In this document: one piece after another, positions 26,053-35,049 of the stretch | Layout of the letters: the number at the start of each line of letters is the position of its first letter | How positions within the stretch are numbered: the stretch's first letter is position 1 | Source: Flemingiibacterium sp045578725 | GTDB taxonomy: Bacteria > Bacillota > Clostridia > Oscillospirales > CAG-272 | Assembly (NCBI GenBank): GCA_045578725.1 | Contig: JAZNKS010000018.1 | Location: forward strand, 1-64,000 | DNA: 64,000 nucleotides | Reading direction: 5' to 3' | Translations under genes and position numbers: made by a program | The notes under the pieces: model-generated | What the model was told of the DNA's origin: nothing | What the model saw: only the letters and a program-made list of their open reading frames with translations | The model's database searches: none

Positions 26053-26081
26053 CGCCCCCCGGAGTAAAACTCCGGGGGGCG
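26053..26081. terminator. Bidirectional terminator
   Basis: CGCCCCCCGGAGT and its exact complement enclose AAA, between the convergent activase and PHP-domain genes. Confidence 0.8.
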
Positions 26082-26087
26082 GCATTA

Positions 26088-26900
26088 TCAGTATTCGATG
26101 CCGGGAATGCGGTATTTATCGTCCTCGGTCAAGGCAAGACGGTCGATGAGAAGCTCCATGTTGGCCTTGAATTTTTCAAAGCCGGCCGGTGAGTGGGCAT
26201 CGGAGCCGCAGTAGAAGCGGCAGCCCTCCTCCTTTGCGATCCGGTAGGGCTTCAGGATGATCTCCTCCAGATCCGATTCGGAGTAGCCGGAGGGGCTCAT
26301 ATTCAGCTCGATGCCAAGCCCCAGCTTTGCGGCTTTTGCAAAGGTTTCGTGCCAGAAGGAATCCTCGATCGAAGCAAAGAGGGCGACGTGATCCTGGGTA
26401 TAGGTCAGCGGGCAGGTCAGGTGGGCAAGCCCCATTTTTTCATGCGGAAGCGGGGCATCCAGAAGAATCTGCAGACGCTTTTTGTAGGCGGCGCGGTAAT
26501 CCTCCATCGTGACAAGCCCGGCGGGCGCGGTAAAGCCCTTCATATGCAGATGGTTGACCGGCATGACGATGAAATCGAATTTTTCGGCGGTTTCGGCCGT
26601 CAGACCGATATCGTTGTACATATTGAAATCCGCTTCACAGCCGAACAGGAATTTTACACCGTCTTTTTGGGGGAGCGGGAGCCAGGAGCTGTTGCGCGCA
26701 TAATCGTTATTTCGCCAGCCGTTGTTGAATTCACCGGTCAGCGGTGCGGTGGAATCCCAGAAATGATCGGCCAGGCAGAGCAGCTTCATGCCGTTCTTTG
26801 ACTGGATATCGAGAATAGTTTCGGGGGTTTGTTCCTTGCTGTCGGAGCAGGGGGAAAGACAGGTATGGATGTGCAGATCGTGGTCGCAGATGAATTTCAT
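26088..26900 (-). CDS. PHP-domain metal-dependent phosphoesterase
   Basis: The 270-residue protein begins with 'DHDLHIHTCLSPCSD', the H-x-H metal motif of the PHP superfamily, followed by 'LCLADHFWD', 'GCEADFN' and the late 'FYCGSDAHSP', all metal-ligand motifs in proper order. It resembles histidinol-phosphatase-like proteins. Start at the Met with GGAGG eight bases upstream. It is monocistronic with its own promoter and convergent with the glycyl radical enzyme operon. The phosphoester substrate is not known. Confidence 0.85.
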   Translation of the reverse strand: MKFICDHDLHIHTCLSPCSDSKEQTPETILDIQSKNGMKLLCLADHFWDSTAPLTGEFNNGWRNNDYARNSSWLPLPQKDGVKFLFGCEADFNMYNDIGLTAETAEKFDFIVMPVNHLHMKGFTAPAGLVTMEDYRAAYKKRLQILLDAPLPHEKMGLAHLTCPLTYTQDHVALFASIEDSFWHETFAKAAKLGLGIELNMSPSGYSESDLEEIILKPYRIAKEEGCRFYCGSDAHSPAGFEKFKANMELLIDRLALTEDDKYRIPGIEY

Positions 26901-26943
26901 GGCGGATGCCTCCAAGCTTTTGTACTGCCTTGCGGCTGTTTTC

Positions 26944-26972
26944 ATTATAGCAGAATCCGGCGGATTTGTAAA
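26944..26972 (-). promoter_or_regulatory. Promoter of the PHP-domain gene
   Basis: Minus-strand TTTACA and TATAAT are spaced by 17 bases. Confidence 0.65.
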
Positions 26973-26994
26973 GCTTTTTCGACGAAATTCCGTA

Positions 26995-27023
26995 TTGACA
27001 AATCCATATCGCTATGCTATAAT
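26995..27023 (+). promoter_or_regulatory. Consensus promoter of the rhamnosidase gene
   Basis: Exact TTGACA and TATAAT with 17-base spacing. Transcription from here would give a leader of about 140 bases. Confidence 0.75.
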
Positions 27024-27054
27024 GGTAAAAATTTTTTCTCCGGGAGAGTTTGAA

Positions 27055-27169
27055 GTCTGAAAATAAATTTCAGACCTGGTTTTGTGGCTTACATTGCCGT
27101 CCCGGCAATGTTTTGCTTCGCAAACCAGCCCCAAAATCCAAGAAAGGAAGCTTTCGCTTCGCGAAAGCT
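27055..27169 (+). promoter_or_regulatory. Structured leader with multiple hairpins before the rhamnosidase gene
   Basis: GTCTGAAA/TTTCAGAC (27055-27075) is the first stem. CTGGTTT/AAACCAG (27076-27128) could enclose two inner hairpins, ACATTGCC/GGCAATGT and TTTGC/GCAAA. AGCTTTCG/CGAAAGCT (27149-27169) lies exactly between the AAAGGA ribosome binding site and the first Met codon. No T run follows any stem, so control, if any, would act on translation or RNA stability. It was not matched to a known riboswitch class. Confidence 0.5.
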
Positions 27170-29380
27170 ATGGTCATAATGATGACACAGAGCGATTTTT
27201 TCGGCAATGCCCAATGGGTCGGAGCCGCAGAGCGGACAAGGGATTCCTTTGCCGTCCTGCGCGGCCGCTTTGAAATAAAGGAAGGCGAGAAGGTCACGCT
27301 GAACGTGCTCGGCCTCGGCTTTTTCCATGCCTATATCAACGGCACGCCGATCAATCCCGACACCTTTCTGCCGCTGTCCTCCGATTATGAGGCCGGCGCG
27401 GATCCCTCGGGCGAGATTCTGTCCGGCCACCGGGTCTATGTCCCGAGCTTTGCTATCACCCCCCATGTGCACGCGGGCACCAATGTCATCGCCGTCCATT
27501 ACGGCGGCGGCTGGTACACCCATGCCGACCGTCCCTTCGGCCTTCCCAAGGTGATCTGGTCCGTCCTCGCCGAGGGAGCAGATGGGATCCGCCGCATGGG
27601 CTCGGATACCGCCTGCCGGATCGGGCCAAGTCCGATCCGGGACTACGATTTCATCCGGCACGAGGATCACGGCGTACCGGCGGGGGATCCCTTCGCGCCC
27701 GATTTTGACGATTCGGGCTGGGATTTCGCCGTCCCGACCGAGGCGCTGGTCAGCGAATATTCCACCACCGACTGCCCCGCCGATAAGCTGATCGCCGTGC
27801 ATACCCCGGTCTGCCTTGGCAAGTATGACGGCCTCACGCTCTGGGATGCCGGCAGGAATCAGACCGGCTATCCGGTCCTGCGGATCCCGGCCGGCAAAAA
27901 GGCAACCGTCCGCTTCTATGAGGCGCTTGATCCGAACGGCCGTCCCGATCCCGCCCATTGGCATCATCAGAGCTTCACGGCGGCGGCCGGGGACACGGAA
28001 ATCCTCGCCCAGCCGGAATTTACCTGGTTCGGCTATCGGTATTTCACCGTGGAAGGGGAGGCCGAGCCGGTCACGGTCAAGGAAATCCATGCCGACGTGC
28101 CGCTTTCTTCCGGCTTTGCCTGCGAGGATGAAACGCTGAACTGGATTTTTGATACCTTCGCCCACACAATGCTCTGCAATATGCACACCGGTCATCCCTC
28201 CGACTGTCCGCATCTGGAACGGCGGGGCTATACCGGCGACGGTCAGCTGACCTGTCATGCGGTGCTGACGATGTTCGATGCTGTACCCTTCTATGAAAAA
28301 TGGCTGCAGGATATCGCCGATTCGCAGGACACCCTCACCGGCCACATCCAGTATACCGCGCCCTATATCCGGAGCGGCGGCGGCCCCGGCGGATGGGGAT
28401 GCGCGATCGTCGAGGTGCCTTATCAGCTCTGGCAGCACACCGGGCGGACGGATCTGCTCGAAAAATACTGGCCGAACATGAATCGGTACATCGATTATCT
28501 GGAGGCCCATTCCGAATTCGGGCTTGTCATCTCCGACCGGGCGGGCGAGTGGTGCCTTGGCGACTGGTGCGGCCCGAACATTCTCTATCCGGAGCGGGAT
28601 ATCACCTTCTGCGACCAGCAGGTCATGCTCCCCGCGCCGATGGTCAACACCTATTTCATGATCAAATCGCTCACAAGAATGTGCGAGATTGCCCGCGCGA
28701 TCGGCCGGGAGGCGGAGATTCCCGCCCTGAAGGAAAAGGAAGCGCTTCGCCGCCGCGCGATGCAGGCCGCCTATTTCAATACCTTCGACGGCAATTTTGT
28801 CATGAACGTGCAGGGCGCGAATGCCTTTGCCGCGGATCTGGGGCTCGGCGACGGGCGCACCTTTGCCCGTATGAAGGATTATTATAAAAAGCTCGGCTTC
28901 TATGATACCGGCATCTTCGCAACGGATATTCTGACCCGCGTGCTCTTTGAGCGCGGCGAGGGGAAGCTGGCGCTTCAGCTTCTGACGGGCGAGGGCGAGC
29001 AGGGCTTTGCGCATTGGAAAAAGAACGGCGCGACCACCTTCCACGAATACTGGGACAGCAACCGGAGCCGCTCCCACAATCATCCGATGTTCGGTGCGCC
29101 GGCCGCCTGCCTCTTTGACCGGATCCTGGGTATTGGACAGGCCGCGGGCACAGTCGGCTATACCTCCCTTGTCATCGAGCCGCTGGCGGACAGCCTTGCC
29201 TGGGCATCGGGCTGGCGGACGCTTCCCGGCGGCCGGGTATCGGTTGGCTGGGAGCATACGGACGGAGGCATCCGCTTTACGGTTGCGCTGCCGGAGGGCA
29301 TCGAGGCTGTCCTGCGCTTCGGCGGGCAGGAAATCCCGCTCCGGGCGGGGGAGAATTGTGTGATGATTCCGGAAAGGTAA
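27170..29380 (+). CDS. Alpha-L-rhamnosidase-like glycoside hydrolase family 78
   Basis: The 736-residue protein has N-terminal beta-sandwich domains ('FFHAYINGTPINPD', 'GGGWYTHADRPFG') and a catalytic (alpha/alpha)6 barrel. The GH78 signature appears as 'DCPHLERRGYTGDGQ', whose Glu is the expected general acid. 'TTFHEYWDSN' and 'SHNHPMFG' near residues 625-645 contain the second catalytic Glu region. No signal peptide, so it is probably cytoplasmic, acting on rhamnosylated oligosaccharides or plant glycosides. The first Met after AAAGGA is used; a hairpin separates the two, and Met codons three and four positions later are alternatives. Its stop is followed in the same frame by a lipoprotein gene fragment. 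Confidence 0.88.
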   Translation: MVIMMTQSDFFGNAQWVGAAERTRDSFAVLRGRFEIKEGEKVTLNVLGLGFFHAYINGTPINPDTFLPLSSDYEAGADPSGEILSGHRVYVPSFAITPHVHAGTNVIAVHYGGGWYTHADRPFGLPKVIWSVLAEGADGIRRMGSDTACRIGPSPIRDYDFIRHEDHGVPAGDPFAPDFDDSGWDFAVPTEALVSEYSTTDCPADKLIAVHTPVCLGKYDGLTLWDAGRNQTGYPVLRIPAGKKATVRFYEALDPNGRPDPAHWHHQSFTAAAGDTEILAQPEFTWFGYRYFTVEGEAEPVTVKEIHADVPLSSGFACEDETLNWIFDTFAHTMLCNMHTGHPSDCPHLERRGYTGDGQLTCHAVLTMFDAVPFYEKWLQDIADSQDTLTGHIQYTAPYIRSGGGPGGWGCAIVEVPYQLWQHTGRTDLLEKYWPNMNRYIDYLEAHSEFGLVISDRAGEWCLGDWCGPNILYPERDITFCDQQVMLPAPMVNTYFMIKSLTRMCEIARAIGREAEIPALKEKEALRRRAMQAAYFNTFDGNFVMNVQGANAFAADLGLGDGRTFARMKDYYKKLGFYDTGIFATDILTRVLFERGEGKLALQLLTGEGEQGFAHWKKNGATTFHEYWDSNRSRSHNHPMFGAPAACLFDRILGIGQAAGTVGYTSLVIEPLADSLAWASGWRTLPGGRVSVGWEHTDGGIRFTVALPEGIEAVLRFGGQEIPLRAGENCVMIPER

Positions 29381-29383
29381 CGG

Positions 29384-29803
29384 GTATTTGTGTATTCTTC
29401 CTCGGCCCAAAAGGGCATCCAGCGCTTTGACATGAACGGTCAGAACTGGGAGGTTCTGGCCGAGGTCGAGCTGCACCGGCCGTTTGATTACCGTGTAACC
29501 GAAAACTACATCTATTACCGTCCGAATGAAACCCGGAATTACAGCGGTTTTACCAATGCTTATACGGTCGGCGACTTCTACCGCATTCCCAAGGACGGCG
29601 GTGAGCCGGAGCTGGTCTTTGATGTAACCGATGAGTTTTCCGAGAAGTATGCCATCTATCAGTTCATGCCCGACGGCAATTACATCTATGCCTCCTATAT
29701 CCGTGCCGAGGATCAATACGAGTCCCAATACAATGACGGCAGCGGCGATATGATGCGCATCAACATTCTCACCGGCGAGTACGATTTCATCACAAGCGAA
29801 TAA
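29384..29803 (+). pseudogene. 3' fragment of a propeller-like lipoprotein gene
   Basis: About 139 codons align with the C-terminal third of the lipoprotein encoded at 55315-56574. Shared blocks include 'IQRFDMNG', 'VPKDGGEPE', 'KYAI', 'GNYIYA' and 'TGEYD'. The similarity starts directly after the rhamnosidase stop codon and in the same frame. There is no signal peptide, no ribosome binding site, and only a GTG as possible start. It is a 5'-truncated paralogue, probably left by a deletion or recombination joined to the rhamnosidase gene. Confidence 0.75.
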
Positions 29804-29815
29804 GACAGAAAAAAC

Positions 29816-29850
29816 GGAGCCGCTTCCTTGACGGAACGGCTCCATTCTTA
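29816..29850. terminator. Terminator between convergent genes
   Basis: GGAGCCGCTTCC pairs with GGAACGGCTCC (one bulged base), with A and T rich flanks. Confidence 0.75.
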
Positions 29851-29857
29851 TTTACTG

Positions 29858-31306
29858 TCAGTTTATCGATTCATAGAAATCCGCATAAGACTTGGTGACG
29901 GCCTTCTGCAGGGAGGCCCAGTCGGAGGCGAGGGTGTTGAGGCCGGACTTCAGAATGGCGCTGATGGGCGCATAGTTGTAAATCAGCCCCTCGGAAAGAT
30001 CCATGAAGCGGGTCAGCTCAAAGCTGCTGGTCTGGCAGAGCATCCGGAAGATCGCCTGCGATTCCTCGTCGCGCAGGAGCTTGTTTTCCACGAACTTCTG
30101 CGTGAAGGGCTCGCCCATGACCTTGGCCGAGGTGGAATAGAGCGCTTCGATGACGGCGCTTGCAAAGGCCGTATCGGTGACGGTGATCGGAATCATTGCG
30201 ATATTGGAGGCCTGATAGGTGATGTAATTCTCCTGCTCCTCATCGTATTTCGGGGTCGGGAGAAGACCGAAATCGAATTCGATGTCGCGGAGCTTATAGA
30301 AGGAGGAGCCGAACAGACAGAGCAGGGAATTGCCGCTTTTGAAGGTCTGATAGTTGCCGTTGTCCAGTTCGTAGGAGTTTTCGTCCTGAATCAGAGCCAG
30401 AAGCTTATCCACGATGTTGGAGGCGTGCTCGGTGTTGAAACCGAACGTATAACCGTCATCGGTCGGAATGACCGACTGTCCGCCATAGGACTGGTAGAGA
30501 TACAGGTACAGGGCACGCTGGGTGGACAGGCCGAAGAAATCGCCCTCGTCCTCCAGCGTGTTGCCGTTGACATCGCTGTAGGTATTTTTGATCAGGGACA
30601 TCATCTTGTCATGGGTCCACTTGCCTTCCCAAACGAGATCATAGGGATTCTCCAGCTTGTAGTCCTCCCATTTTTGCTTGTTGAACAGGAAGAAAACCGA
30701 GGGAACATTGGGGTGCGGGTATTCGCCGGAGAAGATGTAGTTGGCATCACCCAGACGGTAGGTTTCGGTGGCACTCTGATTGTAATACGGCTTGTCGAGA
30801 TTGATGTACTCGGTTTCGTTGACATCCCAGAGCAGCTTCTGGGAGATCAGACCGATCGGCTTGTTGGTGGTATAGGGCAGGGCCAGCTCGTAAAGATCCT
30901 CCTGGGCCAGAATCAGACGCTCCAACTCCAAAATAAGACTGAAATTACTATGTTCCGTACATTCGATGGTCACGCCGAGGCGCTCCTCGACCTGGAGGTT
31001 GCGCTTATAGGCGGCATCGTTGGCGACGTCGCCGGTCTGCGTTTCCACGTCGATGTAGCGGGGCCAGTTGGCGGGATCGGTGGAAACGTTGCCGCCCTTG
31101 TAGATGAAGATGCGGAATTTGCGGCCCTCGAAATTGAGTTCTTCGGGCAGCTCATCGTCATAGGGATCGACAGGCTCGGTTTCGGGCGGAGGGGTGGTGT
31201 CCCCGGTTCCGGGGGCGGTGGAGTCATCGGAAGGTGCGGCTGTATCTCCACAGGCTGTCATCGACAGGAGAAGCGTGAGAATCAGCAGCTTGGCGATTGG
31301 TTTCAT
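29858..31306 (-). CDS. Extracellular solute-binding lipoprotein
   Basis: The 482-residue protein has a short lipoprotein signal with lipobox 'MTAC' near residue 19 and a Pro/Thr/Asp linker. The family block 'TGDVANDAAYKRNLQVEE' is present, as are 'VWEGKWTHDKMMSL' and 'DFGLLPTPKYDEE'. The start follows AAAGGA. It is monocistronic with its own promoter, divergent from the two-AraC operon, which probably controls it. No permease genes lie near. Confidence 0.85.
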   Translation of the reverse strand: MKPIAKLLILTLLLSMTACGDTAAPSDDSTAPGTGDTTPPPETEPVDPYDDELPEELNFEGRKFRIFIYKGGNVSTDPANWPRYIDVETQTGDVANDAAYKRNLQVEERLGVTIECTEHSNFSLILELERLILAQEDLYELALPYTTNKPIGLISQKLLWDVNETEYINLDKPYYNQSATETYRLGDANYIFSGEYPHPNVPSVFFLFNKQKWEDYKLENPYDLVWEGKWTHDKMMSLIKNTYSDVNGNTLEDEGDFFGLSTQRALYLYLYQSYGGQSVIPTDDGYTFGFNTEHASNIVDKLLALIQDENSYELDNGNYQTFKSGNSLLCLFGSSFYKLRDIEFDFGLLPTPKYDEEQENYITYQASNIAMIPITVTDTAFASAVIEALYSTSAKVMGEPFTQKFVENKLLRDEESQAIFRMLCQTSSFELTRFMDLSEGLIYNYAPISAILKSGLNTLASDWASLQKAVTKSYADFYESIN

Positions 31307-31346
31307 GGCGGGTATCCTTTCCTTGTATCAATGGATTTCAACCATA

Positions 31347-31375
31347 ATTATAGCACGCCCTGACGGTTCTGTGAA
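31347..31375 (-). promoter_or_regulatory. Promoter of the solute-binding protein gene
   Basis: Minus-strand TTCACA and TATAAT with 17-base spacing. Confidence 0.6.
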
Positions 31376-31427
31376 GGCGGTAAAAGGACACAATTCGCAA
31401 AAATGTCCCGAAAACACACGGATTCGG

Positions 31428-31456
31428 TTGACAAAAGGTCCCCGAAGCGGTATAAT
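31428..31456 (+). promoter_or_regulatory. Consensus promoter of the AraC-AraC-EamA operon
   Basis: Exact TTGACA and TATAAT with 17-base spacing, about 40 bases before the first start codon. Confidence 0.75.
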
Positions 31457-31495
31457 GATAACAAACAACTCCGACCGACCCGAAAGGATATGTTT

Positions 31496-32446
31496 ATGGA
31501 AGAAAGAATCCGAAGCGATGCCTGGACAGAATACCGGGTATCGGCCGAAAATGTCACCCTTCGCCTGCTGGTGATTCATTCACCCGTCTGGCAGGAGGCT
31601 CCGACCCTGCCCGATGCGGGATGGGAGCTTCCGGACTCCCGTGGGGGGACACCGGTGCACCGCGACCGGAATCACACGCACGCCTGTACAGAGCTGTTTG
31701 TCTGCCTGAAGGACTGGCGGCTGATCCGCGTGGGCGAGGAGCTGATCCGGATGGAGGCCGGGGATCTTGTGATGGTGCCGATGAATATGCCGCACTGCAT
31801 GATCGATGCCACCAACCGGGATTCCTGGTGCTCGGTGCAGATCCATTTCCGGAGACGGCAGGGACAGAGCGGCTGGGATCTTTACCGGATGCTGTCCCGG
31901 TTCTGTCTGACGGGCGGACCGCGCGTGATTCACGGCCGGAGCGAGCTATGCCGCAAGATCGAGCAGATCGTGTCCGGCCGCTTCCCGGACGGGAGCGGGA
32001 TCCCGGCGCTGGAGATGCTTCTTGTGCTGGCGCGCTTCTGCGAGGAGGGAACCGAGGAGCCGCCAACGCCCGCCGTGCCCGACAGTCCTCCTCTTACCAA
32101 TGAGGAGCTGACCCGGACCGCTCAGCTGGAGCAGATTATCAACACCCGCTTCAGCCGGGAGCTTCGCGCCGAGGACGTGGCGCACCAGCTTTTTATCAGC
32201 ACGCGCCATCTGTCGCGGCTGACCCATCAGCGCTATCACAGCTCCTTCCACCGTGTGATCATCGCAAAAAGGATTGAGGTGGCCGAGGGTCTTCTCACCA
32301 AGAGCGATCTTACGGCCGAGCAGATCGGGCAGACGGTAGGCTTTCGAACGAAATCCTGCTTTTACCGGGCCTTCCGCGAGGCGCACGGCATGACACCCGC
32401 CGAGTACCGGGAACGGATGGCGGCAAACGGAGGCGATGCAAAATGA
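31496..32446 (+). CDS. AraC-family transcriptional regulator
   Basis: A 316-residue protein. The sensor half has 'NHTHACTELFVCLKDW' and 'RMEAGDLVMVPMNMPHCM' (residues about 55-100), a cupin-type pattern with His residues. The C-terminal double HTH has 'LFISTRHLSRLTHQRY' and 'IGQTVGFRTKSCFYRAFRE'. The second of two in-frame Met codons was chosen because it has eight-base spacing from AAAGG. Its stop overlaps the next AraC gene. Confidence 0.88.
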   Translation: MEERIRSDAWTEYRVSAENVTLRLLVIHSPVWQEAPTLPDAGWELPDSRGGTPVHRDRNHTHACTELFVCLKDWRLIRVGEELIRMEAGDLVMVPMNMPHCMIDATNRDSWCSVQIHFRRRQGQSGWDLYRMLSRFCLTGGPRVIHGRSELCRKIEQIVSGRFPDGSGIPALEMLLVLARFCEEGTEEPPTPAVPDSPPLTNEELTRTAQLEQIINTRFSRELRAEDVAHQLFISTRHLSRLTHQRYHSSFHRVIIAKRIEVAEGLLTKSDLTAEQIGQTVGFRTKSCFYRAFREAHGMTPAEYRERMAANGGDAK

Positions 32447-33276
32447 AGATCATCCACCGTCAGGTCGGATGGGATCCCATGTATATGCGGTGGCATTATA
32501 TGAACGGTATGCTGCTCTATTGCTACCGGGGAAGCGGAAGCATCGTCTTCCCGGACGAGAACTGGCCGCTGGAGGACGGCGTGCTCTGCTGGCTCGGTAC
32601 CGGCCAGTTCCACTATACGATGCCCTCCGATCCGGCGATCTACGATCGGAGCAAGCTGATCGTGGAGAATGCAGCACGGCGCGCGATGCTGTCGGTTCTG
32701 CCGGGGAATTCCGATTTCGTCCGGCTTTATACGCAGAATGCGGCCGTCTGGTCAAAGCTGGAGGGCGAGGCGCGAAAGGAGGCCGAAAAAGCCTTCGATG
32801 CGGCGGCCGATGCCTTTGAACATAACCGGCCGGAGTACGGCTGTCTGCAGGCGCTCTCGCTGATGATCCTGCTGTCGGAGAATGTGGGGCGCACCCTTGC
32901 GATCCCCGATGCCTCGCTGGTCGGCGCGGTTCATTACATCCACGAAAATTTCGGCGAGCCTCTCACGCTGGATAAAATCAGCGGACATATCCATATGAGC
33001 AAATATTACTTCTGCCGGCGGTTCAAAGCGGCCTTTGGCATGACCGCGATGGATTATCTGCTGAAAACCCGGCTTGCTGCCGCGCGCGTCCTTCTTTTGC
33101 AAAGCCGGATGTCCATCGGCCGCGCAGCGCAGGAATGCGGCTTTCTCGATGCCTCCTACTTTGCGCATATCTTCCGTGAGGCGGAGGGCGTGACGCCGTG
33201 CCAATACCGTCAGCTCCATCTCGGGCAGCAGGATCTGGGACCTTCGAAGGACGGGGAGGAGGACGGTTCCCCGTGA
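32443..33276 (+). CDS. AraC-family transcriptional regulator
   Basis: A 277-residue protein with an N-terminal sensor containing 'YCYRGSGSIVFPDENW' and a C-terminal double HTH. The HTH helices include 'ISGHIHMSKYYFCRRFKAAF' and 'AAQECGFLDASYFAHIFREA', ending 'GVTPCQYRQL'. The start codon overlaps the stop of the preceding AraC gene (ATGA), and its own stop overlaps the GTG start of the transporter gene, so the three are translationally coupled. The two regulators are not close copies of each other. Confidence 0.87.
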   Translation: MKIIHRQVGWDPMYMRWHYMNGMLLYCYRGSGSIVFPDENWPLEDGVLCWLGTGQFHYTMPSDPAIYDRSKLIVENAARRAMLSVLPGNSDFVRLYTQNAAVWSKLEGEARKEAEKAFDAAADAFEHNRPEYGCLQALSLMILLSENVGRTLAIPDASLVGAVHYIHENFGEPLTLDKISGHIHMSKYYFCRRFKAAFGMTAMDYLLKTRLAAARVLLLQSRMSIGRAAQECGFLDASYFAHIFREAEGVTPCQYRQLHLGQQDLGPSKDGEEDGSP

Positions 33277-34205
33277 TCATCGGCCTTCTGGCCGGTGCCG
33301 TCTGGGCTATTCAGACGGTCCTGCTCGGCCTTGTTCTCTCCATGCCGCCGATGACGGAATCCGGCGCGGCGCTGGTGCTCGCTCCCTTTGCGGCGAGCTT
33401 TCTCCATGATGGGGCCTCCTCGCTGGTTCTGCTCGGCGAAACGGCCGCGCGGCGGGAGATCCGCGTGCTCGCCGATACGGTGCGGAGGCGGGATTTTTTG
33501 TGGCTCGTGCTGGCCTCGGCCATCGGCGGGCCCATCGGCATGAGCGGCTATGTGATGGCGGTGAATCATCTCGGCCCGGCCATCGGTGCGGCGGCGAGCG
33601 CGGTCTATCCGGCCATCGGCGCGCTGCTGGCGTTCTTCTTTCTGCAGGAGCATATGAAGGTCCGTCAATGGTTCTTCCTCGGCATCACCCTTGTCGGCGT
33701 GCTGGGACTGGGAGGCGGCGGCGCGGCGGCCGGCGGTAATGTCTGGCTTGGCATCACAGGCGCCTTTCTCTGCGCCTTCGGATGGGGAAGCGAAGCGGTG
33801 ATTCTGGCAAAATGCCTGCACGGCGGGATCCTGCCCCGGACGGCCCTCACCGTCCGCCAGACGGTATCCGCGCTGATCTGGGGGCTGATCCTTCTGCCGC
33901 TTACCGGCGGCTGGCGCTTCATCGGCGCTCTGGTGCGCGGCGGGGAGGGGAAGCTGTTTCTCACCGTCGCCCTGGCCGCGCTGGCGGCGACGGTTTCCTA
34001 TCGGCTCTATTACCGCGCGATTGCGAAAATCGGAGCCTCCCGCGCGATGGCGCTGAACATCACCTACACCGCGTGGGCGATTCTTTTCACCGTGCTGATC
34101 ACGGGCGGCACCGCGATGCCGGATGTCGGGACCCTCGCCTGCTGTGCGGCGGTGGTCATCGGCGGCCTTCTCGCCTCGGCCGATTTTTCATCGGCGAAGG
34201 GCTGA
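33273..34205 (+). CDS. EamA/DMT-family membrane transporter
   Basis: The 310-residue protein has about ten hydrophobic segments. 'MAVNHLGPAIGAAASAVYPA' precedes 'IGALLAFFFLQEHM' at the end of the first half, and 'YRLYYRAIAKIGASRAMALN' lies in the second half; both are typical EamA repeat features. A GTG start was chosen because it overlaps the preceding stop and GGAGGAGGA lies about ten bases upstream. Upstream in-frame Met codons sit inside the AraC gene without a site. It is co-expressed with two AraC regulators; the substrate is unknown. Confidence 0.85.
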   Translation: MIIGLLAGAVWAIQTVLLGLVLSMPPMTESGAALVLAPFAASFLHDGASSLVLLGETAARREIRVLADTVRRRDFLWLVLASAIGGPIGMSGYVMAVNHLGPAIGAAASAVYPAIGALLAFFFLQEHMKVRQWFFLGITLVGVLGLGGGGAAAGGNVWLGITGAFLCAFGWGSEAVILAKCLHGGILPRTALTVRQTVSALIWGLILLPLTGGWRFIGALVRGGEGKLFLTVALAALAATVSYRLYYRAIAKIGASRAMALNITYTAWAILFTVLITGGTAMPDVGTLACCAAVVIGGLLASADFSSAKG

Positions 34206-34251
34206 CGGGGCATTCGGTCACAAATCCATAAGACTTGGACACAGCCGCATC

Positions 34252-34280
34252 TTGCACACGGGCGGATTCTGTGGTATAAT
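34252..34280 (+). promoter_or_regulatory. Promoter of the SGNH hydrolase gene
   Basis: TTGCAC and TATAAT with 17-base spacing; TGG before the -10 box gives an extended -10 element. Confidence 0.65.
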
Positions 34281-34306
34281 ATAAAAAAACAAAAGGAGCG
34301 TTTGCT

Positions 34307-34945
34307 ATGAACTGGGTTGAAAACGGAAATGCCTCGGTGGAATTTGTCTGCCGGGCGGATAAAAAGAATGTCTTTCTGATCGGCGATTCCATCCGGAGGG
34401 GCTGCTGCCAGACGGTGAAGGAGGAGCTTGCCGACTGCGCGGAGGTCTTTTTCGTGAGCGACAACTGCCGCAGCTCGCAGTATATCATCTTCTCAATTAA
34501 AAAATGGGCGGCGATGTTCGATCATCCCGAGATGGTGGACCTCGTGCAGTTCAACTGCGGCCAATGGGATGCCGCGCATTTTAACGGCACCGAGGAGCCG
34601 CTGACCAGCCTGCCCGAATATGCCCGGAATATCGGCATGATTATCGGGCTGATCCGCCGTTTCTTTGTCAATGCCGAGATCGTCTTTGCCACGACCTCGA
34701 AAATGAATCCCGATGAGGAGAGCATCCGCGTGGCCGCCAATCCCCGTACCAACGCCGAGATTGATGCCTACAATGCCGAGGCTGTCCGTGTCTGCCGCGA
34801 GAGGGGGATCGTCATCAACGATCTCAATGCCTTCATGGCGGATTTCACCAGCGACTGCTTCAAGGATCTCTGTCATCTGACCCCCACATATTTTGCCGTG
34901 CTCGGACGCGAGGTCGCCCGCTTCCTGCGCGGGCGCTTGTCGTAA
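34307..34945 (+). CDS. SGNH/GDSL-family hydrolase
   Basis: The 212-residue protein has 'VFLIGDSIRRG' near residue 25 (block I with the catalytic Ser) and 'VQFNCGQWDAAHF', where N/G-containing block III is expected. 'DLCHLTPTYFAVLGREVA' at the end holds the Asp-x-x-His of block V. Such enzymes are esterases or deacetylases, often removing acetyl groups from sugars. No signal peptide. It starts behind AAAGGAG and is monocistronic between its promoter and a terminator. Confidence 0.85.
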   Translation: MNWVENGNASVEFVCRADKKNVFLIGDSIRRGCCQTVKEELADCAEVFFVSDNCRSSQYIIFSIKKWAAMFDHPEMVDLVQFNCGQWDAAHFNGTEEPLTSLPEYARNIGMIIGLIRRFFVNAEIVFATTSKMNPDEESIRVAANPRTNAEIDAYNAEAVRVCRERGIVINDLNAFMADFTSDCFKDLCHLTPTYFAVLGREVARFLRGRLS

Positions 34946-34985
34946 ACGGCGCATCATTCCGCACAGAACCGTATCGGTTATACCG

Positions 34986-35012
34986 GCCTCCCCTCTTTGG
35001 GGAGGCTTTTTT
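34986..35012 (+). terminator. Rho-independent terminator
   Basis: GCCTCCCC and GGGGAGGC around TCTTT, followed by six T. Confidence 0.9.
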
Positions 35013-35049
35013 GCCTGCGCGGATTTTTTTTGTTTTTCGTAAAAAAGTC

